A DNA stretch of 64,000 nt from positions 115,001-179,000 of the forward strand of contig JAJAGP010000235.1 of NCBI GenBank assembly GCA_025084515.1, read 5' to 3'. This stretch comes from Ancistrus triradiatus. Lineage: Eukaryota; Chordata; Actinopteri; Siluriformes; Loricariidae. The notes under the pieces were generated by a model. That model was not told where the DNA came from, did not search any database, and saw only the letters and a list, made by a program, of their open reading frames with translations. A program made the position numbers and the translations under genes. Shown here one piece after another: positions 44,881 to 55,404 of the stretch (position 1 is the first letter of the stretch; the number at the start of each line of letters is the position of its first letter).

Positions 44881-45184
44881 TTACATTTACAGCATTTAGC
44901 AGACGTCCTTATCCAGAGCGACTTACAGTCGATACGCTCTTACAATCCAAGCAGTTGTGGGTTAAGGGGCTTGCTCAAGGACCCAACAGTGGCAGCTTGG
45001 CAGAGGTGGGATTTGAACCCTGGACCATCTGGTCCATAGTCCAGTACCTTAACCTTAGGCTACCACAGTCTGGACCCAACAGTTGCTCAAGGACCCAACA
45101 GTGGCAGCTTGGCAGAGGTGGGATTTGAACCCTGGACCTTCTGGTCCATAGTCCAGTACCTTACCCGCTAGGCTACCACAGTCC
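44881..45184 (-). mobile_element. SINE plus tandem partial SINE copy
   Basis: A complete inverted SINE (44881-45071: tail ACATTTACAGCATTTAGCAG, core, B box, A box) is followed by a second copy of its head half (45072-45184). The join reads CACAGTCTGGACCCAACAG. The partial copy probably arose by local duplication, since both pieces share nearly identical sequence. Confidence 0.8.
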
Positions 45185-46012
45185 CCATTAAAGCTGGGAC
45201 ATTTTTTTTACTGATGAATGTGCATATTGCTGTGATTTTAAAATCACAGAAGGACACACGCACCAATGAACTATTTATGGTTATTTGTTGAATATTTCCA
45301 CCAATTAAAATATTGAAAAAAAGCACACAACACTTGAAATGAGAATGTCTTAACGTAAAAAGTCACATTTTTACTTTTAATGTAAAAAGCAAGTTCTCTA
45401 GAAAGCAGACAATAAATATTTGAAATATTATTTGAAGTCTTTAAATATTAAAAATTTTAAATAATGCCACATGAAAACGTGTGCACAATTTTTTTAATCA
45501 TATTGCCATGTGTGATTTTAACGAGGTGTTTAAACCCACTGAGCTCCACTGTAGCTATGAGAGCATATCCTTCGCATTATAGAAGGAAATGGCGTTCGTT
45601 GTTACACACATGACACTGTGTTTAAGGGGATAGAACATAAACACGCACAGTGGGGATAGTATTAACAGAATTGATGTGAAACTGAAATAACAATAAATAA
45701 TAATGTGCAAGTTTACTTGAATTTTCGATTTATTACCCAGTTGGTAGAACACAAAGGGAAGTTTTTCCACTGGCCACAAAGAGATGTCCTATCTTGAATT
45801 ATATGATTTTGCATGATGTCATGGCAGTTATCATATCAGGGCATCCAACAGCCTGACTCTTGTTGTTGCTTTTTTATAGGCACTGCTGTGTGCTCTCAGC
45901 CTCTAATGCTACTATTTATCTGTTTTATTCCAGGCAAAGACTCACAGATCTCAAAAGTATCCAGGTAGGACTGGTTTCATTTCTGATAGCAGCTGAAGGA
46001 CGTTGCTCATGT
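45185..46012. other. Spacer of the inverted repeat; no gene supported
   Basis: Mostly AT-rich. Near its end a 31-base segment (45934-45964) is flanked by TGTTTTATTCCAG and GTAGGA, like a small exon, but nothing supports a transcript. Confidence 0.4.
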
Positions 46013-46636
46013 ATATACTGTGCAGAAGTCTTAGGCCACCATTAGATTTGTTGATTTAGCAATGGTGTTATGACCAAATATATTTATTTCCAGACTGTGG
46101 TAGCCTAAGGTTAAGGTACTGGACTATGGACCAGAGGGTCCAGGGTTCAAATCCCACCTCTGCCAAGCTGCCACTGTTGGGTCCTTGAGCAAGACCCTTA
46201 ACCCACAACTGCTTGGATTGTAAGAGCGTATCGACTGTAAGTCGCTCTGGATAAGGGCGTCTGCTAAATGCTGTAAATGTAAATGTATTTCTTAAGGTTG
46301 TTATTAAGATGCAAACTGCGGGAAATACGCACGCAAAATAAAATAAAATTAAAAAAATTCAGAACAAAGACCATTCCTGATCAAGCTTCCTTTGACTGTA
46401 GAAGATTCAAATTGGAATCTCGATGAAGATGCTGCTATGTGTAAGGTGAGGTCACAGTGTAACCTCTAGAAGCTGTTTTTTCCTGATTTTTTTTTTTATA
46501 TACTGCATAGATTTCCCCTATCTTATGATTTCATTCTAATAAAGTGACTGAGAAATAATCAAATATGGTCATTATGGCAGTGATAAACAACAAATCTAAT
46601 GGTGGCATACTGGCCTAAGACTTTTGCACAGTACTG
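46013..46636 (+). mobile_element. Q-family DNA transposon carrying a SINE
   Basis: The left end TACTGTGCAGAAGTCTTAGG and the right end GACTTTTGCACAGTACTG are inverted repeats that continue into GATTTGTTG...TTATGACCA. A SINE (46093-46288) sits near the left end. Without it the element is about 430 bp and non-coding. A truncated copy with the same SINE at the same place is in the left arm. Confidence 0.75.
46093..46288 (+). mobile_element. tRNA-derived SINE, well preserved
   Basis: All modules are intact: GACTGTGGTAGCCTAAGG, GGACTATGGACCAGAGGGTC, GGGTTCAAATCCCACCTCTG, GCCACTGTTGGGTCCTTGAG, ACTGCTTGGATTGTAAGAGC and GCTCTGGATAAGGGCGTCTG with the TGTAAATGTAAATGT tail. It is the best SINE reference in the window. 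Confidence 0.9.
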
Positions 46637-46650
46637 TGTGTATATATTTG
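46093..46650. repeat. Right arm of a large inverted repeat
   Basis: Reverse complement of 44511-45184 minus the extra partial SINE; arm lengths are 558 and 561 bp once that is removed. Identity includes 15 bases outside the Q terminus (TGTGTATATATTTGG). Confidence 0.8.
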
Positions 46651-47290
46651 GAATTGTCTTGATACAATTCAGAAAATTTGAAATCTGACTTCTATTGTTT
46701 TCTGGAATTACATATTGTATAAAGGTTCTTTTAGCCTGTTCATCTTCGAGGAACTGCAGCGGGACACATCACAGCTAGTCCCAGCACAATTTGCATATGC
46801 CCTTGAGTGGTACAATAAGCTCTTTCTCTGTCTCTTACACACATACACACACACACACATAAGCAATCCTTCCATGTAGAACGAAAATACCAGTTATATC
46901 CAAATAAGGGTTCTGACTGCAATCTGCCAGTGTTTGTCACTGCAGGATTTTAAGGAAGTTTCTAATGCACTGCACTCTCTGTGCTGAAACACAGGATAGA
47001 CTGAGTAAGAGGAAAAACTCTCCCTTCTGAACTAGCGTATAGCTGTCCGTCTTCTTAGACACTAAAGCGCCATGGGTTCTGCCACTCACCAGGATGCCAG
47101 TCTGATTGTTATCGGCGCATTCAGTTTGTGGAGGTGGGGTGCACTGTGTTCCCCTGTCTGGGCTAAAAATAACTCTACTGAATCCACCCTAAGATTTAGA
47201 GGACTGTCAGATCAGTCTGGGTCTAGCTAGGGGTGTAGCATATGACAAACCGCAAAGTGTTTTCTCACTAAATATTTTTGATAGATCCTA
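46651..47290. other. No gene recognised
   Basis: Contains a short CA run near 46842-46860. No exon or mobile element is evident. Confidence 0.5.
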
Positions 47291-47496
47291 GGGCGGTAAC
47301 GTGGCGCAGTGATTACCGGTTCACAGCTCATTTTATTTGGTGCCTGGCTCAGACTCTGGCTGTGTGGAGTTTGCACGTTTTCCCCATGTCTGTGTGGGTC
47401 TTCTTCAGGTACTCCAGTTTCGTCCTATATTCCAAAGACATGTTAGGTCAACTGGTTCTAATGTGCCCTAGTTGCTGTGAAAATGAATGAATGAAG
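47291..47496 (+). mobile_element. SINE of a second family (tail GGAGTTTGCACGTTTTCCCC)
   Basis: A tRNA-like head (GGTAACGTGGCGCAGTGATT) leads to GTGGAGTTTGCACGTTTTCC, ATGTCTGTGTGGGTCTTCTT, GGTACTCCAGTTTCGTC and CCAAAGACATGTTAGG. This body is a widespread fish SINE/LINE-tail module. It ends in an ATGA-rich run. Confidence 0.65.
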
Positions 47497-47500
47497 GAAT

Positions 47501-47584
47501 TAAGTCAAGTCAGATTTATTTATATAGCACCATATACAATGGAGCATTGTCTCAAAGCAGCTTTACAATTATTAGATTATCTTC
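47501..47584 (+). repeat. W repeat, partial copy 3
   Basis: AAGTCAAGTCAGATTTATTT, ATAGCACCATATACAATGGA and TTGTCTCAAAGCAGCTTTAC match the first part of the W repeats. Confidence 0.6.
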
Positions 47585-47589
47585 TAATA

Positions 47590-48916
47590 CAGTGGGGCAA
47601 AAAAGTATTTAGTCAGCCACTGATTGTGCAGGTTCTCCTACTTAGAAAGATGAGAGAGGTCTGTAGTTTTCATCGTAGGTACACTTCAACTATGAGAGAC
47701 ATAACGAGAAAGAAAATACAGGAAATCACATTGTAGGATTTTTAAAGAATTCAATTGTAAATTATGGTGGAAAATAAGGGGGTAAGTATTTGGTTCACCC
47801 ACAAAAACAAGCAAGATTTCTGACTCTCCACAGACCTGTAAACTTCTTCTTTAAGAAAGCTCTTCTCCTCCTCCACTCGTTACCTGTATTAAATGGCACC
47901 TGTTTAACCTCGTTATCTGTATAAAAGACACCTGTCCACAGCCTCAAAAAACAGTCAGACTCCAAAACTCAACCATGTACAAGACCAAAGAGCTGTCAAA
48001 GGACACCCAGGAAGAAAATTGTAGACCTGGCAGCAGGGCTGGGAAGTTGAAATCTACAATAGGCAAGCAGCTTGGTGTGAATAATCAACTGTGGGAGCAA
48101 TTGTTAAGAAAATGGAAGACATACAAGACCATTGATAATCTCCCTCGATCTGGGGCCCCATGCAAGATGTCATCCCATGGGTATCAAAATGATCATGAGA
48201 ACGGTGAGCAAAAATCCCAGAACTACACGGAGGGACCTGATGAATGACCTGCAGAGAGCTGGGACCAAAGTAACAAAGGCTACCATCAGTAACACACTAC
48301 GCCGAGAGGGACTCAGATCCTGCAGTGTCAGGTGTGTCCCCCTGCTTAAGCCAGTAAAAACTTTGGTAAAAACTCAACTCGTCGTGTTTGGAGAAAGAAG
48401 AATGCTGAGTTGCATCCCAAAAACACCATACCTACTGTAAAGCATGGGGGTGGAAACATCATGCGTTAGGGCTGATTGACTGATTCGTGTTAAGGGAAGA
48501 ATGAACAGGGCCATGTATCGTGAGATTTTAAGAAAATTTGTGGAGGGAGTTGAAAGTCTGTGTTGCCCCAAAACTTCACTGCTCTAGAGGAGATCTGAAT
48601 GGAGGAATGGGCCAAAATACCAGCTACAGTGTGTGCCAACCTGGTGAAGAGTTAGCTTGACCTCTGTCATTGCCAACAAAGGTTATGTTACAAAGTATTG
48701 AGTTGAACTTTTGTTATTGACCAAATACTTATTTTCCACCATGATATACAATTAAATTCTTTAAAAATCCTATAATGTGATTTCCTGGATTTTTTTTCTC
48801 ATTTTGTCTCTCATAGTTGAAGTGTACCTATGATGAAAATTACAGACCTCTCTTATCTTTCTAAGTAGGAGAACTTGCACAGTCAGTGACTTACTAAATA
48901 CTTTTTTGCCCCACTG
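47590..48916 (+). mobile_element. Tc1-like transposon S4, both ends present, internally deleted
   Basis: The ends CAGTGGGGCAAAAAAGTATT and GCCCCACTG are flanked by TA (47588-47589 and 48917-48918). At 1327 bp it is shorter than S2. The transposase relic starts MYKTKELSKDTQEENCR at 47975, is frameshifted at once, and has lost two middle segments, including the region of the second catalytic aspartate (jump near 48532). Confidence 0.85.
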
Positions 48917-48918
48917 TA

Positions 48919-49267
48919 TATTGTATTAACAGATAAATAAAATACGGAATAAAATAACATAAAAAAATATCGGCATTATTTCGTTCGATACAAATTGTCA
49001 CTTTAGGATCTTGAGTCCTCAATGGGAAAGTCCTTGGTGACATGTTGTTCGCAGCCACCTGGAGGAGGGGGAGATTAACTGCCCGATCATATTTAGTCCT
49101 GCAGTAGTTTAATTGGACAAGAAATGGCATTTGGCAACATATAACTTTAAAGTAAATTCAATATAAAATCAACTAAGCTGCTATAAAACCTGGGGTATAA
49201 TTTCTTCCATAATACTCATATACATCTCATTTTACCTGAATATCAGTACCAGACCTGTCAGGTAAGG
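48919..49267. other. No gene recognised
   Basis: No features seen. Confidence 0.5.
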
Positions 49268-49463
49268 GCAGTGGTGGTGCAGATGTTACCCAAAAGGTAA
49301 TGGACTATTTAATAGGAGGTCCAAGTTTCAAACCCTAGCACTTCCAAGCTGCCATTGTTGGGCCCTTAAGCCAGACCTTTAAACCACAATTGCTTGACTG
49401 TATGATTGCATGGTTGTATCAGGTTTAAATTGCTCTGGATAAGGTGCTTGCTACATGCTATAA
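49268..49463 (+). mobile_element. Old tRNA-derived SINE, first of a direct pair
   Basis: GTGGTGGTGCAGATGTTACC, CCAAGTTTCAAACCC (weak B box), GCCATTGTTGGGCCCTTAAG, ATTGCTTGACTGTATGATTG and GCTCTGGATAAGG are in order. It is clearly more diverged than its neighbour. Confidence 0.7.
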
Positions 49464-49635
49464 CTGTGAGGTACTGGTCTATGGACCAGAAGGTCCAGGG
49501 TTCAAATCCAACCTCTGCCAAGCTGCCACTGTCGGTTTCTCGAGCAAGACTTTTAACCGACAATTGCTTGGATTGTAAGATTGTATCAGTTGGAAGTTGC
49601 TCTGGATAACATCTGCTAAATGACATAAATGTAAC
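49464..49635 (+). mobile_element. tRNA-derived SINE, second of a direct pair
   Basis: GAGGTACTGGTCTATGGACC, GGGTTCAAATCCAACCTCTG, GCCACTGTCGGTTTCTCGAG, TTGCTTGGATTGTAAGATTG and TTGCTCTGGATAACATCTGC. The first half of the A-box region is missing where it abuts the older SINE. Confidence 0.75.
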
Positions 49636-49746
49636 TGTGTCTTGCCTGTGTGTGCAATGTTTGTAGAGTGTGCGACACACATATCAGTGTTTCACCGGCT
49701 TTCACTTTGTATGGAAGTCTGGTCACTTTAACGTGCAGTTAATTTC

Positions 49747-49860
49747 CAGTGGAACCTTGGAACTTGAGCTTAATTGGTTCAAACTCTGAATCAAATTTCC
49801 ACATAAGAAATAATATAAATAGGAATAATCCGTTCCCGAACCCCAAATGATATTTTTTAC
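49747..49860 (+). mobile_element. Possible Tigger-like end
   Basis: CAGTGGAACCTTGGAACTTG followed by AATAATCCGTTCCCGAACC resembles the end of another Tigger-type family. No matching right end is found. Confidence 0.35.
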
Positions 49861-51274
49861 GCCTATAGTCTAACCTCATTTTCTCGCCCCATTATCTCGC
49901 CAACCTCATCTCTCGCCACCTGTGGAGCCAGAGAGATGCTATATAGAAGGTAATAGTGCTGAATCGCTGCTGTCTTTGCTTAGAAATGTGTTTTACTGCT
50001 TAACATGGAGAGCCAGGCAAGCAAACCTGTTCCCTGTAATCAGATGCATCACTGCTCTGCTTAGTATAGGAATCAAAGTATGAAGTAGAAAGTACCATAT
50101 ATATTAAAACGTCTTGTCCATTTCCACTGCGAAAAAAGAGTGGTGAAACCTAAAAAAAAATTGTTTGGGAGAATTGGCAGTGCTGGGACTTGAACCCTGG
50201 GCCTTCTGGTCAGTGGTCCAGTACCTTCATCCCTGCATTAATTTGATTGGGTCATTTTGTCATACCAGTAAAGGTCTTTAGCCACTGTGATATCGTTTTT
50301 TCGCATCATTTTAAACAACACCCGCTATCGATACTACCCTTTGTTCAGAGTCTGGCTGATGATTTGGTTTTATGATTCAGGTGTACAACCTTGAACTACA
50401 GTGTGGTGTTAATGGTGGATTCAGCCATTTCTTTTGTTATCACTAGAGGAGAATAAGCAAATGGTTTATAGCATTTTGGTTTATAACAGTGAAGCTTCTG
50501 CTTGTATATCATTAATACAACAGCCATCCATCCATGGCCATGAATCCAGCAGAGAGTTAGGTCTCCGTGTCTGTGAACTTGCATATAGACAGTAGATCAG
50601 TTGACACGCTTCAGCAGGCATGTTCAGCTGCCCTGTGACTTTGCATTGGCAACAGCTGCTTGATTTGTGTGGTTTTTTTGAAGGAGACACATGTTTGCTG
50701 GCAGCTGGCATGCATTAGCTCAGACACAGATAGCGTTCAGTTGGTGATGATTAAATTTTTAGTACTCAAAGCGTGTTATGTCAAAAATTCATTCGTTATG
50801 TCAAATTCATGGCCTATTCATCGCTACATCCATATTTAGTTTAAAAAACACATTAAGGTATATGTAATTAATTATGTATGTAAACGGTCTAATTTCGTTT
50901 AATTGCAGCAATTTGTTTAAATTTTTATTCAAGAAAAGTAAATATTATTATGAATATTGTTATTCTTTAGAAATAAATAGGAATGTTTTCACTCAATTTT
51001 TTAATATATGGTGAGGCTACAGTAGAGCATTTTATTTACAATTTTAAACCTCTGTTTCTGGTAATTTATTTAAATTGCAGGGTATTAATGGTTTGTTGTT
51101 GTTTAAAAAATTAAGAAGTTTTGCGTTGTTTACCATTCAGAAATAAAAACAAAAAGGTAAGAAAATCTTATTGTGAACTCCGTATCATGAATCAAATCGA
51201 ATCGCGAGCAGAGAGTATTGAAACATCCCTAGTACCCCTAGTGGCTGGTATAATTTAGATGTTATAATTGTTCC
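49861..51274. other. No gene recognised; SINE and hAT scraps
   Basis: An inverted SINE scrap (GGCAGTGCTGGGACTTGAAC, GCCTTCTGGTCAGTGGTCCA) is at 50175-50230. A hAT-like end (GAATCGCGAGCAG...AAACATCCCTAGT) is at 51197-51232. The rest is AT-rich. Confidence 0.4.
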
Positions 51275-51350
51275 GTCTGTGGTGTCATATTGGCCCAGAT
51301 GCAGCAAAACAGCCTAAAACCATGATGCCACCAACACTGTTTCACAGATG

Positions 51351-51392
<42 letters not shown>

Positions 51393-51515
51393 AACTATAT
51401 ATATACTATATATATATATATATATATATATATTGTATGTGTATGTTGTAGTATCCAAAGGTTTTCTCCTCCATACTATTCTCATTTAAAACTCCCCTCA
51501 TGCATTGTTTGTTCA
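51275..51515 (-). mobile_element. Tc1-like fragment split by an AT repeat
   Basis: CCCAGATGCAGCAAAACAGC, AACCATGATGCCACCAACAC and TGTTTCACAGATGG look like the reverse strand of a Tc1-type transposase around its GGG motif. After the AT run, AAAGGTTTTCTCCTCCATAC and TTCTCATTTAAAAC may continue it. Termini are absent. Confidence 0.45.
51354..51434. repeat. (AT)n microsatellite
   Basis: An AT run with a few interruptions (TAATATATAAACT). Confidence 0.95.
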
Positions 51516-52192
51516 GTGTGTCTCCTTGATTTTTAACTAACTACCCCTAATGTGCATAGGCCTAGTGTTGCGGCCAACATGGAATTCGGGGTGAGCCTGG
51601 GATGTTAAGTACATCAACGACATGGTTTTTCTGATTCCGTTAGCACAGCTTTTTTGTTCAAGACTGGATGTTCTCCTACTGTTTAGTGAATCTATTTGTA
51701 ACCTCAAATTGCCTGCTAATCCTAAAGGTTCTATACTTTGTGTCATTCCCAGATATGCCAATTATTAGATACTTTGTCGCAATAAATAAAGGAATAGAAG
51801 TGGTCATACAGGTTTTGTCTTATTTGTTTTGTTGAATTTTTTGTTTTTTATCTCCTAGTAGTACTGAGATGTTTTCGGTCATATTCAGACTATATCAAAC
51901 TCGTAATGGTGTCACAAGCTTTGCAAGCACCACAACAGTGGTTTAAAAATTAATATTTTATTTATTTATTTATTATTAATTGATTCAGTTGCATTAATTG
52001 CATGAGGTCAACATAGTGCTTTTGTTCTCCCATTTAAAAAAATGCTTCTTATTAAAATTATTTAAAATATGAAATAATAACTTAATAAAGGTCTATGTAT
52101 TGTGCAGTCAAAACATTTTTTTTTTTTTGGTTTTAAAAAAAACCCAAAATAGCTGCCGTGGACTCTACATAACACTACATATACATAATATA
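51516..52192. other. No gene recognised
   Basis: AT-rich sequence with poly-T at 52119-52129; no exon seen. Confidence 0.5.
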
Positions 52193-54314
52193 CTGGTCCT
52201 CTCAACAAATTTGGGCATAGGTGAGAAGTTAATTCTTTTTCCGTAATGTAATGATAAAAATAAACTTTCTATATTTGATTTATGCACAACCAGCTGAAAT
52301 ATTTCAGTCCTTTTTATTGTCTTTTGATACTTATGATTGTGGTCATACAGCTCAATGAACAAACACCAAAATTCTCACAAAATTAGCATATTTCACTCCT
52401 CCGACCCAATAAAAGAAAGTGTTTTTAATAACAAACAAATTCCAACCTTCAGATTATTATGTTCGGATTTATGTCAACTCAATACTTGGTCTCGGAATCC
52501 TTTTGCATAACTGACTGCTTCAATGCAGGCGTGGCATGGTGGAGCAATCACCTTGGCCCTGCCTAGAGGTGTTGGAGGCCCATATGCTGTCGATAGCGGC
52601 CTGAAGCTCATCCAGATTGTTGGGCGTCTTTGCCGTCTCTCAACTTTTCTCGTTCACAATATCCGCACCGAGTCTCGTATCGGGCTTCAGTCGAGAGATC
52701 TGACAGTCCCAATTGAGCACAGTAAATACCTGGTCAGTAACCATTTAACCAGTGGTTTTTGGTGCACTGTGAGCAGGTGCCAATGTTCGTGCTAAAAATG
52801 TAAACTCTCTCATCTCCAATAAAGCTCTGTCAGCAGATGTGGAAGCATGAAGTGCTCCAAAATCTCCTGATAAGCTAGATGCATTGACCTGGCCCTTTAC
52901 AATACAACACAATCCGCCTGTTCAAGTCCGGTGACCGACCCAGCACTCCGGCCGTCCGGCGGCGCGCGCTGTGGTCCCGCAGTCATTTGAGCGAACATGG
53001 GGGCGACCGAACAGGCGGGGCCCGGTTCGGCTGGCCCTCGCTGCGCGCCTACCTTGAAAAAAAAAAAACCAAGGGGAATGGATTACCCCAAGACCATCAC
53101 TGACAAGTAGGTTCGTGGGCGCTCCGCACCCGAGCAACTCCTCTCCTTCGGCCTCGGCCTGCGTGCGGGAGTCTAGCCACGGTCCACTCTTCTCTACACC
53201 GCTCGCTCCCATGCCCGCCGCGGCGCGCCGGGGGTGGGCCACGAGACTCAACCGTGCCGCAGCGGTCCCGACCCAGTATAAAACATCAGACAGACACCGA
53301 CGAGACGCCAAGGGGGTCCTCTCACTCTGGGCGTCCAGTGCGCCAATCTTCCTACTCAGACTCGGGCACGGGGAATTTCCGAATGGGGACATGCGTCAAA
53401 AACAGGGTCTGTCGCGTGCATCATAATATAGCCGAGAAAAGGACGGGGGGCCCACTGGCAACATCCAGTTGCATTCGTCCTGACCCAGTCAGCGCGGCTG
53501 CCTCCCCGCCGCTTGCCTGGTTCAAAAGTGGCTGATGGGACCGGGGGATTGGTCAGCACCGTATGCAAATGATGCAATGCAACACCTTTGCACCGGTGGC
53601 CGGAGTCGGACAATTCATACACGGTTACAATTGTGCTACGCATGCACACAGCAAGATGCAGAAGCCCGAAAGAGGGGGGGAAAAGCAAGAAAAAGGCACG
53701 CAAAGGGAAGACCAGATAGCTGTTCACGCGCGATCTCATGTCTCTGCGGGATCAGCAAACAGCCAAGAAAACTCGTCGTTGGCAAGTCCACAGTCCTACT
53801 GGGCCAAGGACAGACTGTACGCGTCCAAAAGGAAGACATCCCCTGAGGTGCCACAACTGATACAGCACTCTGGGAACTAGCCCTATTCGTTCAAAATGTC
53901 TTTTGCTGTGTCCTTACCCTCTTATGGGCTGTGAGGGGGGGGCCGAGGATAAGTCCTGGACGCAGTCAGGTCGGCAGTCCTTAACCTATTGCGTTTTGTG
54001 AGTAATGCACCAGAGCTGCGGGATGTTTTTCTAAAAGCCCGGCAATCTTTTCCATGTTTTAGAGTTAATTCGGTGATCGTCAGATATTAGTTATAGCTCG
54101 TTTAGTCGAACCTTTTCATGATTATGCTAATTTGTGAGAATTTGTGTTTTCATGAGCTGTATTCCAAATCATACAGTATTAAAACAATAAAAGACTTGAA
54201 ATATTTCAGTTGGTGTGCAATGAATCTAAAATATATGAATGTTTAATTTTTATCATTACATTACGGAAAAGAATTAACTTCATCACAATATGCTAATTTT
54301 TTGAGAAGGACCAG
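52193..54314 (-). mobile_element. Tc1-like transposon R1 with anomalous GC-rich core
   Basis: Long terminal inverted repeats of roughly 200 bp are clear: CTGGTCCTCTC...TTAGCATA left and TATGCTAAT...GAGAAGGACCAG right, sharing GAAGTTAATTCTTTTTCCGT and CTGAAATATTTCAGT on opposite strands. The minus strand from 52880 to 52440 carries a decayed Tc1-like transposase C terminus. The part from 53825 to 54060 matches the N-terminal end (AGCACTCTGGGAAC). The length of 2122 bp exceeds the usual ~1.6 kb of such elements; the excess lies in the core. Confidence 0.75.
52921..53825. other. GC- and CpG-rich core of R1
   Basis: This block is far richer in G, C and CpG than anything else in the window (for example CCGGCGGCGCGCGC at 52958). 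Scraps of transposon sequence survive inside it: ACCATCACTGAC (53093), ATTTCCGAATG (53375) and CTGGTTCAAAAGTGGC (53517). Open frames up to 156 codons on both strands follow from the GC content and show no known motif. It could be a mosaic insertion, a hypermutated copy or a consensus error. Confidence 0.5.
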
Positions 54315-54316
54315 TG

Positions 54317-54360
54317 TGTATATATATGTGTATGTATGTATGTATGTATGTATGTATATG
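54317..54360. repeat. (TATG)n short tandem repeat
   Basis: TATA and TATG units in tandem. Confidence 0.9.
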
Positions 54361-54530
54361 TTCACGGCCTATTTGGTTTAAAACAGAAGAAAATTGTATT
54401 TGACTGCAAATACAGCAACGAAAACATCCATGCTTGGCTAGAAATAAATTAGAAAAAAGAAAGTTTTGTTAAATCATGGGGAAATATACTTAATGTAAAA
54501 AAAAAATGTGTTTGTTTAAAAATGTTGCAA

Positions 54531-54620
54531 CTAAGGGTTGGCAATATGACGATATATCATATCATGATAACTTTTGTCATCATGATAGACAATATGCCAT
54601 TTTTTGAGTATGTCAAGGCT
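54531..54620. repeat. hAT-like repeat scrap (GGCAATATGACGATATATC)
   Basis: The phrases AATATGACGATATATCAT and CATGATAGACAATATGCC are typical of a fish repeat that begins with a GGGCGATATGAC-type end. The partner end was not found. Confidence 0.4.
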
Positions 54621-54756
54621 CAAAAGTACATCAGTGCTTAAATAAAAGATTTGAAAGTAGTTTTTAAGAATCTGTCACTACTGATGCATTTTGTTTGTGA
54701 TCATGTGTATTGTGAAAATGTCTTTGAACGTATCTCTAATAGCAACAAAAATTAGA

Positions 54757-55260
54757 GAAGGCCAAAAGTTTGTGGACACCACTTATAATTAGTGCTGTTT
54801 GTTAATTCAGCCACACTCATTGCTAACACGTTCATAATATGAAGCATACTAGCATAAAAAATGGTGGCAAGACAATGGGTATACTGAAAACCTCAGTGGC
54901 TCTCAGTATGGCATTTTAATAGGTTTTCACATCCCAACAAGTCAGTTCAACAATTTTCCGCCCTGTCCTCCAAAAACAAAATCCATAAACGCTTTTCGTT
55001 TGCCAATTATGATGGCGAACGTGGCAGACTTGCACTGAGCCTTGACTTTAATTCCATCAGATGCCACTGAGATTAATTAGAACAGCAACTGAGAGTGAGG
55101 GCTTATTGTCCAACAACAATCCCCGACGTCAAAGTGATGTTCCAGATTCTACTGGAAAACATTTGCAGCAGAGTGAAGCTTGTTGTAGCAGAGAAGGGGA
55201 GAGAAACTCCACGCCACTACCCATGTTATGTGATATATGCTCAGTGGCAAAAAATAACGC
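54757..55260 (+). mobile_element. Tc1-like transposon relic K
   Basis: The left end has GCCAAAAGTTTGTGGACACC, a well-known fish Tc1-like terminus. Downstream, TTGACTTTAATTCCATCAGA and GATTAATTAGAACAGCAACT still follow the pattern of a transposase LNPIE...DELERRL segment. Then TTCCAGATTCTACTGGAAAA leads to the C-terminal end. The interior is largely deleted and no frame remains. A second Tc1/mariner relic follows directly. Confidence 0.55.
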
Positions 55261-55404
55261 ACCCAGATGCACTCAATGACAAAATAAATCTCACCAAGAA
55301 GGAGCTGGAATCGAATGAAACTTTATATGTGTGAATGCAATGATTATATATATGTGAGTTATTACAATATTAGAGTGAAAGGATAAGTTTATTGGGGAAA
55401 AACT

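Larger units (their letters stand above)
44511..45184. repeat. Left arm of a large inverted repeat
   Basis: This arm is the reverse complement of 46093-46650. It runs from CCAAATATATACACA through a Q-family terminus (CAGTACTGTGCAAAAGTC at 44526), a shared unique segment (CTGATCAAGCTTCC complement at 44760), an ATTTT run and a full inverted SINE. An extra 113-bp partial SINE copy (45072-45184) explains why it is longer than the right arm. Confidence 0.8.

Noticed and set aside
52921..53825. CpG-island promoter of pag1
   Set aside because: It lies inside transposon terminal repeats and contains transposon scraps. The TATA-like string at 53275 is not enough evidence.
52922..53880. Several long open frames (up to 156 codons) on both strands, looking like a gene
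   Set aside because: They overlap on both strands in a GC-rich block inside a Tc1-like element, show no motif, and follow from low stop-codon frequency in GC-rich DNA.
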